From DATKNA01 sp963786765 (GTDB lineage: Bacteria > Actinomycetota > Actinomycetes > Actinomycetales > Kineosporiaceae), in NCBI GenBank assembly GCA_963786765.1, contig CAWBAJ010000010.1:1-64000 (forward strand): a DNA stretch of 64,000 bases, given 5' to 3'. The position numbers and the translations under genes were made by a program. Positions 18,366-27,749 of this stretch are shown one piece after another. Position 1 is the stretch's first letter. The number at the start of each line of letters is the position of its first letter. A model generated the notes under the pieces. It saw only the letters and a list, made by a program, of their open reading frames with translations. It had not been told where the DNA came from and did not search any database.

Positions 18366-20345
18366 CTAGCGCGGCATCTCGCGGAACCACTCGTCACGAT
18401 CCGCCGGGTCTGGTCCACGGCGTCGCCGTGAGGGCGGCGGCGTCGTCCCTGTGACCGGCGCGTAGTGGTCGAACCGCGTGATCAGCACTCCCTCGCCGCC
18501 GGTGAGGTCCGGCAAACGTGAGGCGAGGTCGGGCAGCCGGGCTGACGGCAGGTGGCCGGCGAGCGTGGTGTACCCGGGCGATGCGGTGACGTCGAGGACG
18601 ACCGACCCCAGCCGGCCGAGCAGGGCGGCCACTGGTTGATGCGCCTGCGCCGGCAGCTCGAGCTCGAAGCGATCGATCGGCTGGCACACGCTGGTCCCGG
18701 CCTCGCGCAGCGCAGCCATCAGGACGACGGGCGCCAGGTGCCGGAAGTCGCCGGCGACCGACGAGATGGACTTGTCGAACTTCTGGTGCGGCTTGCTCTG
18801 GCGAGGGAAGTAGGCCGAGGCGGTCATCGTGATCGTGCAGTCGGTCACCTCCCATCCGTGCAGCCCCTGACGCAGACCGTTGCGGACACCTTCCTCCGTC
18901 GCGGCTATGAAGGCCGGCGGCAGGTTGCCGCGCTCGACGCCGGGAGAGAACTGGACGCCGTGCCCGACGGGCGCCGCCTCCACGCGCAGCCCGATACCGG
19001 CGAGGTACGGATTGCCGTTCTGCCGAATCAGGTCCTGCGAGATCCCGATGCCCACGACGCGCTCGATGCACAGGGTCGACGTCTGCGAGAACCGGGCGCG
19101 GACGCCGTACCGCTCCTCGAGCAGTGCGGCGACGACTTCCTTCTGCACCTCGCCGTGCAGGCTGAGCGCGGCCTCGCCCTCGGCCTCGTCGAGGCGCAGC
19201 TCGACGAGCGGGTCCTCGTCGGCCAGCTCGCTGAGGGCGGCGAACAGTGCGGTGCGCTGGGCCGGGTCCTCCGGCTCGACCAGCGCCTGGAGCGTGGGGG
19301 GCGCGAACCGGTGCGGCGCGACGTCGGGGCGGGCGCCCGAGGACGTCGCCGATGCGTCGCCGGGGGTCCGCGGAGGGCGGCGATCTGGCCCGGCCGTGGC
19401 CGCCCGGCGCTCGATGAGGCCGGCGGGCTCGGCTCACGTAGATCTCGGTGACGGGTAGGGGCGACCCGCGCCGGCGATGCGCAGCCGGTCGCGCACCCGG
19501 ACCTCGCCCGACCACAGCCGCAGCCAGGTCCGGCGGCCGCGCGCGTCCCGGTCGACCGCGAAGACGGTGCCGGCCAGCGGAGTCGTGGCTGCTGCCGCGG
19601 AACTGCGGCAGAAGATCGACGCAGCACGTCGCGCAGCAGCGGGACCCCCACGCCCGTGAGTGCCGACCCACAGAGCAGCGGCGTGAGGAAGCCCTCCCGC
19701 GTGCCGCGGCGCAGCGCCGAACGGATGCGGCCCACAGGGAGCGGGCCGTCGTCGACCCATCGCGTCGAGCACGCCCTCGTCGACCTCCGCGACTGCCTCG
19801 ACGACGGTCTCGTGGTCCGGCGGGATCGCTTCGATGTCGGCGTTCCGAGTGCCCTCGCCCACCGGGCGAGCGAGTTGGACGACGTGCGACGTCAGCCGGC
19901 GGCGGACTTGCGCGACGACGGCTGCGACGTCGGAGCCGGCGCGGTCGACCTTGTTGACGAACAGCGCGGTCGGGACGCCGATGCGCCGCAGGGCGCGCCA
20001 GAGAACGACGGTCTGCGGTTGCACGCCCTCGACCGACGACAGCACCAGCACCGCGGCGTCGAGAACGGTCAGCGATCGCTCCACCTCGGCGATGAAGTCG
20101 GGGTGACCGGGCGTGTCCACGAGGTTCACGGCCAGGTCGTCGATGTCGAAGGACGTGACCGCGGCGCGGATGGTGATGCCGCGCCGGCGCTCGAGGTCCA
20201 TCGAGTCGGTGCGCGTCGTGCCGGCGTCGACGCTGCCGGGTGCGTCGATGACGCCCGCGTCGAAGAGCAGGCGTTCGGTGAGGCTGGTCTTACCGGCGTC
20301 GACGTGCGCGACGATCCCCAGGTTCAGGTACGGACGGGTGGTCAA
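18366..20345 (-). pseudogene. Ribosomal-protection GTPase, Otr(A)/TetM type, multiply frameshifted
   Basis: The N terminus is intact for about 195 codons from ATG 20345, with the GTPase G1 motif A-H-V-D-A-G-K-T, D-T-P-G-H and N-K-V-D. The R-R-R-G-I-T-I-R-A-A-V segment is typical of TetM/Otr(A) proteins rather than EF-G. Between about 19760 and 19200 the frame changes at least six times. From about 19190 the C-terminal half is again intact, with G-W-E-V-T-D-C-T-I-T and the closing G-P-D-P-A-D-R-D-E-W. Intact relatives release tetracycline from the ribosome or act as translation factors. This copy cannot be translated as one chain. Confidence 0.8.
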
Positions 20346-20576
20346 GAGGCAGCTCCACGAGAGGACGGACGAGGGTCCGGGGCGTGGTAGCTGCTCGCAT
20401 CTGACTGCCCTTCTGTCTCCTGGCCGGCTGGCTGCGTCGCGAGCGTGACATGGGCTCTAGGCGTGGTGCCACTGGGTTTCTGGTGGCCCCCGGTCAAGGG
20501 GCGAGCTGGGCGAGGGCTCCGGCCGGAAGCTCCAGGCGGCAGTGACAGCATGAGCGCAGGTGAAGGGAGTAATGGC

Positions 20577-21371
20577 GTGAGTGGTCTTCCCGAGGGACGC
20601 AGCGTGCCTGCGTACCCGTCGTTCGACCTCACCGATCAGGTCGCCCTCGTGACGGGGGCTGGTCGAGGGATCGGCCGTGACCTCGCCCTGGCCCTGGCGC
20701 ACGCCGGCGCGCACGTCGTTGCAGGGTCGCGCACCACCGACGAGGTCGACGGGGTTGCCGCCGAGATCGTCGCGGGTGGCGGGCAGGCCGGCGCCGTGCA
20801 GATCGACGTCCGCGACCTGGGGAGCATCGATGGTGCGGTGACCGGCACCTTGGACCGGTACGGGCGGATCGACCTCCTGGTGAACAACGCTGGGGTGGGC
20901 ACGAACCACGATGCCCTCGACGTCACCGAGGACGACTGGGACGAGGTGCTCGACGTCAACCTCAAGGGCCTGTTCTTCATGTGCCAGGCGGCCGGCCGCC
21001 ACATGGTCCGGACGGGGCGCGGTCGGATCGTCAACCTCAGCTCCCAGGCGGGCAGTGTCGGGATCCGCCGCCACGCGGCGTACTGCGCGAGCAAGGGCGG
21101 TGTCGAGCAGCTCACCCGCGTGCTCGCCCTGGAGTGGGCACCGCACGGCGTCACCGTGAACGCCGTGGCACCGACGTTCATCCGGACGCCGGGCACCGCC
21201 GAGCGCCTCGACGACCCAGCCTTCGCCGCCGACGTCCTCGAGCGGATCCCGCTGGGCCGGGTCGGCGATCCCATGGACGTCGCCGGCGCCGTGATCTACC
21301 TCGCCTCGGACGCCGCCCGGCTGGTCACCGGGTCGGTGCTCATGGTCGACGGCGGCTGGACCGCTCAGTGA
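20577..21371 (+). CDS. Short-chain dehydrogenase/reductase (classical SDR)
   Basis: 264 residues from GTG 20577, which has GAAGGGAG eight bases before it; ATG 20550 in frame lacks this. The cofactor motif T-G-A-G-R-G-I-G is at 26-33, N-N-A-G at 103-106, catalytic Ser155/156, and Tyr169 with Lys173 in Y-C-A-S-K. The C-terminal D-G-G-W is also typical. It oxidises or reduces an alcohol/ketone with NAD(P); the substrate is unknown. It is translationally coupled to the next gene by a GTGA overlap. Confidence 0.9.
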   Translation: MSGLPEGRSVPAYPSFDLTDQVALVTGAGRGIGRDLALALAHAGAHVVAGSRTTDEVDGVAAEIVAGGGQAGAVQIDVRDLGSIDGAVTGTLDRYGRIDLLVNNAGVGTNHDALDVTEDDWDEVLDVNLKGLFFMCQAAGRHMVRTGRGRIVNLSSQAGSVGIRRHAAYCASKGGVEQLTRVLALEWAPHGVTVNAVAPTFIRTPGTAERLDDPAFAADVLERIPLGRVGDPMDVAGAVIYLASDAARLVTGSVLMVDGGWTAQ

Positions 21372-21724
21372 CGTCGGAACGGAACGTGCGCGAGGCCCTC
21401 GCCGCCGAGCAGGCGGAGGTCCTCGGCCGGGTCCGTGCGCTGAGCAGGTCGCTGGAGGACATCGTCAGCGCGTCCCTGTCGTCCAACGCGGACGACGAGC
21501 ACGACCCGGAGGGGTCCACGATCGCCTTCGAGCGGGCGCAGGTGGCGGCCCTGCTCGCGCAAGCGGAACAACATCTGAAGGAGTCGACCGACGCGCTGCG
21601 GCGGTTGGACGCCGGCTCGTACGGGCAGTGCGAGGTCTGCGGCGCTGCCATCGCCCCGGAACGGCTGCTGGCCCGCCCGACCGCGCGGACGTGCATCCAC
21701 TGCGCCACCGCAGCACGCACCTGA
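21368..21724 (+). CDS. TraR/DksA-type zinc finger protein
   Basis: 118 residues from GTG 21368, whose GTGA overlaps the stop of the SDR gene. A long N-terminal helical hairpin (about 5-80) is followed by a four-cysteine zinc finger, C-E-V-C-G at 88-92 and C-I-H-C at 109-112. DksA-type proteins enter the RNA polymerase secondary channel. Short actinobacterial members like this often act as redox- or RNAP-linked regulators, but the role here is inferred only. The coupling to an oxidoreductase is unexplained. Confidence 0.85.
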   Translation: MTSERNVREALAAEQAEVLGRVRALSRSLEDIVSASLSSNADDEHDPEGSTIAFERAQVAALLAQAEQHLKESTDALRRLDAGSYGQCEVCGAAIAPERLLARPTARTCIHCATAART

Positions 21725-21907
21725 GGCGCTCCTCGGGCGGGCAGTCGCACGGAACGGGGCCGCAGCCTTGCATTGCCGGCAGCCGGGCGACGGCGGCGTT
21801 GCCGCCTCGTACGTCAAGTGCTTCGAGGGCGTGCGGCCGGCTTCTCGCCCCTGACCCGGGGCGGACCCGGTTGGTGGCGCTGCTCGGCGCGGACCCGCAT
21901 CACGGCG

Positions 21908-22117
21908 TCATTCGGGGTCGCGGCTGTCGATGACGAGGTCGCTCGTCCCGGGGAGCGACGAGGTCACGTGCAGCTTCCCGTCCTGGATCTCGACGACGAC
22001 CTCCCCGATGCCGACAAGGTGCGGGTTGATGACGTCGATGCGGACCGACGCCGATGTGCCTTCCTGCGGCGTGGTCACCTGCAGGAACTTCGGGGTGTTG
22101 CCGCCGATCGCAGCCAT
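21908..22117 (-). CDS. Small hypothetical protein, third gene of the M64 operon
   Basis: 69 residues, beta-rich and acidic at the end, with no cysteine, signal or membrane segment. It starts 18 bases after the stop of the M64 peptidase gene and is read in the same direction, so it is probably co-transcribed. No family was recognised. Its pattern (V-R-I-D-V-I-N-P-H, then V-V-V-E-I-Q-D-G-K) looks like a small beta-sandwich domain that could accompany or bind the peptidase. Confidence 0.6.
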   Translation of the reverse strand: MAAIGGNTPKFLQVTTPQEGTSASVRIDVINPHLVGIGEVVVEIQDGKLHVTSSLPGTSDLVIDSRDPE

Positions 22118-22135
22118 CGGACACCGCCCGCCTCG

Positions 22136-23311
22136 TCAGTGCACCATCGCGGTGCGGTCCTCGTGGTGCCAGCCGGTGGCGAAGTTGAACCACAACGCGT
22201 GGATGTGGCCATCGCCGGTGCGGAACAGGTTGTGCTGCTCGACGACGCCCTCGGTCTCGGCGACGAAGGCGTACGGAACGGGGTTGCCGACCGCCGAGGG
22301 CGTGCCGGGGACCATCGCCGTCCGGTCCTCGTGGTGCCAGCCGGTCGTGAAGTTGAACCACAGCGCGTGGATGTGCCCGTCGGCCGTCCGGAACAGGTTG
22401 TGCTGCTCGACGATGCCCTTGCTCTCGGCGACCAGGGTGTAGGCCACGGGATCGCTCACCGCCGGCGGGGTGCCGGGGACCATCGCCGTCCGGTCCTCGT
22501 GGTGCCAGCCCGTGGCGAAGTTGAACCACAGGGCGTGGATGTGCCCGTCACCGGTGCGGAACAGGTTGTGCTGCTCGACGACGTTCTTGGTCTCGGCGAC
22601 GAAGGCGTAAGGAACGGGGTTGCCGACCGCCGCCGGGGTGCCGGCGACAATCGCGGTCCGGTCCTCGTGGTGCCACCCGGTGGCGAAGTTGAACCACAAC
22701 GCGTGGATGTGCCCGTCACCGGTCCGGAACAGGTTGTGCTGCTCCACCACACCCTTCGTCTGCGCGACGAAGGCGTACGCCGCCGGGTCGGCCACCGCCG
22801 GCGGGGTGCCGGCGACAATCGCGGTGCGGTCCTCGTGGTGCCACCCGGTGGCGAAGTTGAACCACAACGCGTGGATGTGCCCGTCACCGGTGCGGAACAG
22901 GTTGTGCTGCTCGACGACGTTCTTGGTCTCGGCGACGAAGGCGTAAGGAACCGGGTTCCCGGCCGCCGCCGGGGTGCCGGCGACAATCGCGGTCCGGTCC
23001 TCGTGGTGCCACCCGGTCGCGAAGTTGAACCACAACGCGTGGATGTGCCCGTCACCGGTCCGGAACAGGTTGTGCTGCTCCACCACGTTCTTGGTCTCGG
23101 CGACGAAGGCATAGGGAACCGGGTTCCCGGCCGCCGCCGGGGTGCCGGCCACTATCGCCGTGCGGTCCTCGTGGTGCCACCCGGTCGCGAAGTTGAACCA
23201 CAACGCGTGCACGTGGCCGTCGCCGGTCCGGAACAGGTTGTGCTGCTCCACCACGTTCTTGCTCTGGGCGACGAAGGCGTAGGCGCTCGGGTCGGCGACG
23301 GACGCCGGCAC
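22136..23311. repeat. Seven tandem 168-bp repeats encoding propeller blades
   Basis: Seven copies of a 168-bp unit, in frame with the M64 peptidase gene and very similar at the DNA level, so recent duplication or gene conversion between units is likely. Confidence 0.85.
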
Positions 23312-24181
23312 CTGCGGGAGGAACGGCGTCAGTCGTTGGCGGATGACGCGCTGGCAGACAGCGCAGTAAGGGTTGTTCAGAGCGCGCATCCGGCACGTGA
23401 ACTGCGGGCGATACGCGCCGCAGTGGTAGTAGTGGGCGCCCTCGAAGGCACCGACCGTCGTGGCGCTGACCGGGTTCCCCTGCGGGTCGCACTTCGTGCA
23501 GTCGGCGTTGCTCGTGGTGGGGACCGCCGTGGACGCGGCGATGAGGTCGTGCCACTTCATGGTGCTGCGGTTGCTGTTGATCGTGACGTTCGGCTCCGCC
23601 GGCTCCGTGGCCGGGTGACGGTTGCGGTCCGTGTCGACGCCGCAGCCGGCGAAGTACTCGTACTCGTCAGCGAGGCCGAACGCGGTGTGGCCCATCTCGT
23701 GCAGGCCGATCTCGTTCGCGCCGGAGGCCAGCGAGAAGGTGGCGACTGCGCCGCCCGAGCCGCCGTACGTGCTCGAGTTCACGATCACCATGGCCATGTG
23801 GAACTGCGGGACCCGGTTCGCGGCGACGGTGAGCGCGGTGGTGTCGTTCACCTCGAGCAGCCGGCGGATGCCCGAGTTGCAGAAGGCCGCGTCGAAGTAC
23901 GTCCGGGCGGTGGTCCCGGGACCACCGCATGCGGTGGGATCGTCCGCGCCCGCGTCCGTCGAGGTGACGTCGACGCGGTGCACGTTGACGGCCCTCCGCA
24001 GGTCGTCGAAGGGCAGCGTCGCGAAGAGCGTCGTGACGAAGGACTGGACGTCGTTGTGGTACTGCGTCATCTGGCCGGTCTGATAGCCGTCACCCATGAC
24101 GACGAGGTTCCAGCGGGCGTTGTCCGGGCCGTTGTCGACGATCTTCGTCACGCCGACGACGCTGCCGTCACTGGTCGTCAT
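22136..24181 (-). CDS. M64-type (IgA peptidase-like) metallopeptidase with seven-repeat C-terminal propeller
   Basis: 681 residues. The N-terminal catalytic part has the zinc motif H-E-M-G-H at 161-165, following N-E-I-G-L, and an early V-M-G-D-G-Y typical of M64 peptidases. There are several cysteine pairs up to about residue 280. Residues about 290-681 are seven near-identical 56-residue repeats with the core E-Q-H-N-L-F-R-T-G-D-G-H and A-L-W-F-N-F-A-T-G-W-H-H, most simply a seven-bladed propeller or lectin ring. No signal peptide is present, which is unusual for M64. Its ATG overlaps the stop of the upstream gene (ATGA). Confidence 0.85.
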   Translation of the reverse strand: MTTSDGSVVGVTKIVDNGPDNARWNLVVMGDGYQTGQMTQYHNDVQSFVTTLFATLPFDDLRRAVNVHRVDVTSTDAGADDPTACGGPGTTARTYFDAAFCNSGIRRLLEVNDTTALTVAANRVPQFHMAMVIVNSSTYGGSGGAVATFSLASGANEIGLHEMGHTAFGLADEYEYFAGCGVDTDRNRHPATEPAEPNVTINSNRSTMKWHDLIAASTAVPTTSNADCTKCDPQGNPVSATTVGAFEGAHYYHCGAYRPQFTCRMRALNNPYCAVCQRVIRQRLTPFLPQVPASVADPSAYAFVAQSKNVVEQHNLFRTGDGHVHALWFNFATGWHHEDRTAIVAGTPAAAGNPVPYAFVAETKNVVEQHNLFRTGDGHIHALWFNFATGWHHEDRTAIVAGTPAAAGNPVPYAFVAETKNVVEQHNLFRTGDGHIHALWFNFATGWHHEDRTAIVAGTPPAVADPAAYAFVAQTKGVVEQHNLFRTGDGHIHALWFNFATGWHHEDRTAIVAGTPAAVGNPVPYAFVAETKNVVEQHNLFRTGDGHIHALWFNFATGWHHEDRTAMVPGTPPAVSDPVAYTLVAESKGIVEQHNLFRTADGHIHALWFNFTTGWHHEDRTAMVPGTPSAVGNPVPYAFVAETEGVVEQHNLFRTGDGHIHALWFNFATGWHHEDRTAMVH

Positions 24182-24632
24182 GGCCGCCCTCCCGGCTCAC
24201 CGTTGTCGCCGTGCAGCGGGAAGCGGAGGACGCGCGGCTCCGCTTCGCCCAGTGTCGGCGCCGGGCCCTCCGCGCCGGGCGTCGGAGCCGATGCTGCGCC
24301 GGCCATGACGAGCGCCACGTGGTCGGCCTCGGGCAGGTCGGGAACCACGACGGTGAACGCACCCGTCCGGCGCGTCCGCTCCACCCGGGAGAGGCTCTCC
24401 TCAGGCTCCGGGCTGAACACCTCGGCGCTCGCCCTGACGGGGTCGGAGAGGATCTGCCGGTGCAGGGCGGAGTCTTCCCGTCGCGGACCTCGACCCACGT
24501 CCCGAGGCGGTCCGCGAACTCGCCCAGCGGCCCGGAGGGCGGGGACACCATGTCGACGGGCTGGCGCGAGAGCAGCTCCACCTCATCCCCGTCGTACCGG
24601 AAGATGAGCCGCACCGATCGAGGGTCTGCCAT
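24178..24632 (-). CDS. Hypothetical protein, first gene of the M64 operon (one frameshift)
   Basis: From ATG 24632 the protein begins as a beta-rich domain (V-R-L-I-F-R-Y-D-G-D-E-V-E-L-L) and shifts frame near 24470 by one extra base. It continues S-A-L-H-R-Q-I-L-S-D-P and ends with the TGA overlapping the peptidase ATG. Corrected length is about 150 residues. The middle (G-A-F-T-V-V-V-P-D-L-P-E-A) resembles an immunoglobulin-like or lectin-like beta domain. The overlap strongly suggests that it functions with the M64 peptidase, perhaps as a partner or inhibitor; this is inference. Confidence 0.6.
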
Positions 24633-24734
24633 GGCAGCACCTCCCGCTCCGAGGGAAGATCCATCCGAGCCTAGGAGTGCCCCTGACCGGGGTCAACGCC
24701 CTCGAGGTGCGCCTTGGGGCAGAGACCCTCAGGG

Positions 24735-25037
24735 CTACGCGCAGAGCATCGTGACCTCCACGGGCGAGGGCGCCGCCGCAGCACGCACCTGACCCTCCCC
24801 TGGCACCGCGCCGACGACGGCGACGCCCCACCCCTGCAGCTCCTCGACGTCCTCGAGTTCGACGTTGCCGATGGCCACATTGCGCCCGCGCTCGCGGTCG
24901 GGACTGCGCGGGGTGACTATGGCGTCATGGCCGGCGTGAGCCCGGACGACGAGCCCCTCGAGGCCGAGCTGCTCGACCTCGGCGTGGTAGGGGAGCTCGA
25001 CAAGCCCGGCCGAAGAGTCAAGCCCGAGATCGGGCAT
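24735..25037 (-). CDS. Uncertain 100-residue ORF
   Basis: Open from ATG 25037 to a TAG at 24735 with good third-position GC, including a segment N-V-E-L-E-D-V-E-E-L. The plus strand over the same bases also looks coding in one frame, so the strand is not settled. No family was recognised and no ribosome site stands out. Its start overlaps, head to head, that of the next gene. Confidence 0.3.
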   Translation of the reverse strand: MPDLGLDSSAGLVELPYHAEVEQLGLEGLVVRAHAGHDAIVTPRSPDRERGRNVAIGNVELEDVEELQGWGVAVVGAVPGEGQVRAAAAPSPVEVTMLCA

Positions 25038-26112
25038 GTCCCGCCGCGGGCTGATGCTGACGGGAGGGGTGGTCGCGGCGGGCGGCCTCGCGGTCGCGCT
25101 GTCGCCTCGATCCTCGTCGCCGCCTTCCCCTGTCGAGAAGGCTCCCCCGTCAGCGCCGGCGTCCGCGTCAACGGCGCAGCCGGTGATGCTGACCCGCCCG
25201 CTTCCCGGTACCAAGCCGGGCTGGGAGCTGTGTGCGCTGGGCGCGGACCTGCTGCTGCGGATCCACCCCGCCACCGGTCTCGTCGTCCGCACTCCGGTGC
25301 CGCGTGTCGGTGACGGCCAGGTGTCCCTGGTGCCGCTGCGCCACGGCGTCCTGCTGCGCCCCGTCGGGCCGGGTCCGGGCTTCCTGGTGCCGGACGGCGG
25401 GCGCACGGTCGTCGTGCCGCCGGAGCTGGCCGGTGACGGGTCCGTGCTGCCGGGGCCGGACCGGGACCACGTGTGGACCGTCCGCCAGCAGGGCGACGCC
25501 GACATGGTTCTGGTCGATGTCCGTACCAGACGCAGCCGCGTGGTCGTCCCGGTGCCGAGGTTCTCCACGACGGGCCCCATGACCGACGGGGCCGGCGGAC
25601 TGCTCTTCGAGGGGGTCGGCGGGATCTACCGGATAAGTCCCACGGGAAGGCTCCGGATCAGCAACGCCATCATCCTGGCCGTGGGTGCCGGCACCCTGCT
25701 GACCCTCGAACTGAGTCCCCGGGGGCACTGGCAGACGGTGCTTCGACCTCAGGACGGCAATGGGCGCGTCGTCCCGGTCCCGATCGGGCCGCAGCTGCCG
25801 CACGGGGTGCTCTCGCCGGACGCCGGTACCGTCGCGCTCTTCGTCGTCCACGAACCGAGGGGGCTGACGCACACCTCACGCGTCACTCTGGCCCTGGTCG
25901 GCCTGCGGTCGGGGGGTCTCCGGTCGGTGGACGTCGATCTGACCGGCGTGGCCGGCGATGGAAGCCTCGTCTGGTCTCCCGACGGCCGCTGGGTCTTCTG
26001 CGTCGACACCACCAGCAGACTGGCGGCCGTCGAGACGTCGTCCGGCGCGGTCTCGCTGCTCGACCCCTCCCTGCCCTCTGTGAGTCAGCTCGCCATCCGG
26101 ATGGGCTCCTGA
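25036..26112 (+). CDS. Secreted (Tat-type signal) WD40-like propeller protein, function unknown
   Basis: 358 residues. The first residues are S-R-R-G-L-M followed by a glycine/alanine-rich hydrophobic stretch, a twin-arginine-like signal. A short Ser/Pro linker follows, then repeated beta segments (for example D-G-G-R-T-V-V-V, G-P-D-R-D-H-V-W-T-V and W-S-P-D-G-R-W-V-F) that fit a WD40/TolB-like propeller. No catalytic motif is evident. Convergent with the LLM oxidoreductase gene, 40 bases apart. An extracytoplasmic binding role is likely. Confidence 0.7.
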   Translation: MSRRGLMLTGGVVAAGGLAVALSPRSSSPPSPVEKAPPSAPASASTAQPVMLTRPLPGTKPGWELCALGADLLLRIHPATGLVVRTPVPRVGDGQVSLVPLRHGVLLRPVGPGPGFLVPDGGRTVVVPPELAGDGSVLPGPDRDHVWTVRQQGDADMVLVDVRTRRSRVVVPVPRFSTTGPMTDGAGGLLFEGVGGIYRISPTGRLRISNAIILAVGAGTLLTLELSPRGHWQTVLRPQDGNGRVVPVPIGPQLPHGVLSPDAGTVALFVVHEPRGLTHTSRVTLALVGLRSGGLRSVDVDLTGVAGDGSLVWSPDGRWVFCVDTTSRLAAVETSSGAVSLLDPSLPSVSQLAIRMGS

Positions 26113-26152
26113 TCGTTGCCGCCGGAAGGTCGCCGTCCCACACGTGCGGAGT

Positions 26153-27007
26153 TCACTCGCCGTTGAGGTCGCCGATGGCGCGCTCCCAGCGCTCCAGGGC
26201 CGGCTCGACCACCGATACGGGCCCGGAGGGCAGCCAGGTGAGTGCGCGTCGGACGCCGGCCTCGTGAAGACGCTCGAGCACGCCGGCGTCCGCAGGGGTC
26301 GCAAGGGTCTGCACCTCGACGGGACGACCGGCCTCATCAGCCCGCTTGCGCAGCTCGTCGACACGCCTGAACAGCACCGTCTCCCCCTCGGCGTCCTTCC
26401 CGGGGTGGTTGGGGATCCAGGCGTCGCCGAAGGAGAGCACCCGGTCGAGGACGGTCGGGCCATAGCCCCCGACCAGGATGGGTGGGTGCGGCCGCTGCGC
26501 CGGCTTGGGGTAGGAGCGGACCCCCTCGAACGAGACGAACTCGCCCGTGTAGCTCGCCTCGTCGTGCGCCCAGATGGCCTTCATCGCCTCGACGCGCTCT
26601 CGCATGAGGGCCATCCGGGTGCGCGGGTCGGTCCCGTGGTGGCGCATCTCCGTCCGGTTCCAGCCGGCGCCGATGCCGAACTCGACGCGGCCTCCGGACA
26701 GGTCGTCCACGCTCGCGACCGCCTTCGCCATCGCGATCGGCTCGCGCTGCGGAACGAGACAGATGCCGCTCCCGATCCGCAGCCGGGTGGTGGCGCAGGC
26801 CGAGGCGGTCATGGCGACGAAGAGGTCGTAACTGTGCCAGTACCTCGGCGGCACGGCGGGTCCCTCCGGGAAGTGCGCCTCACCGGCGGGGATGTGCGTG
26901 TGCTCGGCGAACAGCAGCGCGGCCTGACCGCGCTCCTCGAGCATCCGGGCCAGCGGACCGGGGCCCAGGCCGTCGTGAGTGGGAAAGTAGCCGACGCCGA
27001 AGTCCAT
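26153..27007 (-). CDS. LLM-class F420-dependent oxidoreductase (TIGR03619-like)
   Basis: 284 residues, a luciferase-like monooxygenase barrel. It begins M-D-F-G-V and carries the family landmarks: A-E-H-T-H-I-P near residue 35, the R-L-R-I-G-S-G-I strand, V-A-S-V-D-D-L-S-G-G-R-V, G-I-G-A-G-W-N, and H-P-P-I-L-V-G-G-Y-G. Such enzymes use reduced F420 to act on diverse substrates; none can be named here. Cytosolic, apparently monocistronic. Confidence 0.9.
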   Translation of the reverse strand: MDFGVGYFPTHDGLGPGPLARMLEERGQAALLFAEHTHIPAGEAHFPEGPAVPPRYWHSYDLFVAMTASACATTRLRIGSGICLVPQREPIAMAKAVASVDDLSGGRVEFGIGAGWNRTEMRHHGTDPRTRMALMRERVEAMKAIWAHDEASYTGEFVSFEGVRSYPKPAQRPHPPILVGGYGPTVLDRVLSFGDAWIPNHPGKDAEGETVLFRRVDELRKRADEAGRPVEVQTLATPADAGVLERLHEAGVRRALTWLPSGPVSVVEPALERWERAIGDLNGE

Positions 27008-27611
27008 GCCTGCTGACTACCCGCACCCCAGGTACCGGGCAACTCGTTCTTCGCGCCCCGGATTGGCGAGCCCGCCGCGCCCCGCGCAACACCTTGCCCA
27101 TCATGACCGGCGTCCACAGGACCCGAGGCGGTGCCACCAGGTGCTGGACCGCGAGGAAGGTCTCACCGACATCGGCGGAGACCTGGGAGGCGAGCTGGAT
27201 AGCCGCTCCATACGACCGTGCACTCGGGCTTCACCACAACGGCTCGGTCGTCGTCGCGCAGTCCGATGCGCTCGGCGACTGGTCAGTCGGTGAAGGTCAG
27301 CGGAAAGACTGGGTGCGCCTTCTCGGTTGCCGGCGGGGGTCCGGCGGGGGCCGAAGGATCGCTTGGAAACCCGGACTCCTGGGGAGACCGCATACCCGAG
27401 CCGGCGCCTGAAGCCGGCGGTTTCGATGCCTACCGGGATGGTGACCGTCTAGCCCGGCGGAAAGCGTTCCGACGGCTGAGGCTTGTTGCTTTGCGCCGCC
27501 GCCCCACATGACGAGGTATAGGAAACAGGCTTGCTCACCGGGAAAGTGTGCAATTCTCAGCGTGCCCCCAACTGTCCGGCGTCAGGGTGAACGCGAAAAC
27601 AATACCCAGGC
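27008..27611. other. 604-bp gap; structured GC-rich part followed by lower-GC sequence
   Basis: No gene was recognised. Around 27340-27420 there are several short inverted segments (for example GCCGGC pairs at 27393 and 27413) that could fold. From about 27490 the base composition falls well below the window average. No riboswitch core was identified. Confidence 0.4.
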
Positions 27612-27749
27612 TTAAAGCATAAAAGAAGCCAGCATCGGCTTCACGTCAAGGACATTCGCCAGGCGTTTGCGGAACAGCCAAGCCGTCAAGGCAACGAGGA
27701 TCGACCCAGGAAGCTTCGCGGGAAGCGTGGCGATTGTAGCTTCGATCAT
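27612..27749 (-). CDS. 45-residue hydrophobic small ORF in a low-GC patch
   Basis: ATG 27749 to TAA 27612 encodes a short protein with a central hydrophobic run (L-P-G-S-I-L-V-A-L-T-A-W-L-F) followed by a basic R-K-R. This is the layout of a small single-span membrane protein. Codon use is far less GC-biased than in neighbouring genes, suggesting transfer or a recently arisen gene. A weak AGGCGGG lies just before the ATG. Function unknown; type I toxin-like or spurious are both possible. Confidence 0.4.
   Translation of the reverse strand: MIEATIATLPAKLPGSILVALTAWLFRKRLANVLDVKPMLASFML

Noticed and set aside
22136..23311. Regular repeats considered as a CRISPR-like array
   Set aside because: Units are 168 bp, contiguous, in frame and protein coding, with no spacers.
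21773..24607. 944-codon open frame on the plus strand
   Set aside because: It is antisense to the M64 peptidase operon; the repeat-encoded frame on the minus strand has the H-E-M-G-H motif and explains the open frame.
2834..25037. Similar V-E-L-E-D-V-E-E-L peptides on the minus strand near 2.9 kb and 24.8 kb, considered as homologous genes
   Set aside because: The match is about nine residues of low-complexity acidic sequence and does not extend on either side.
27281..27480. Structured GC-rich segment considered as a riboswitch
   Set aside because: No conserved core of cobalamin, c-di-GMP, c-di-AMP, glycine, TPP or fluoride riboswitches could be matched, and no gene follows on that strand.
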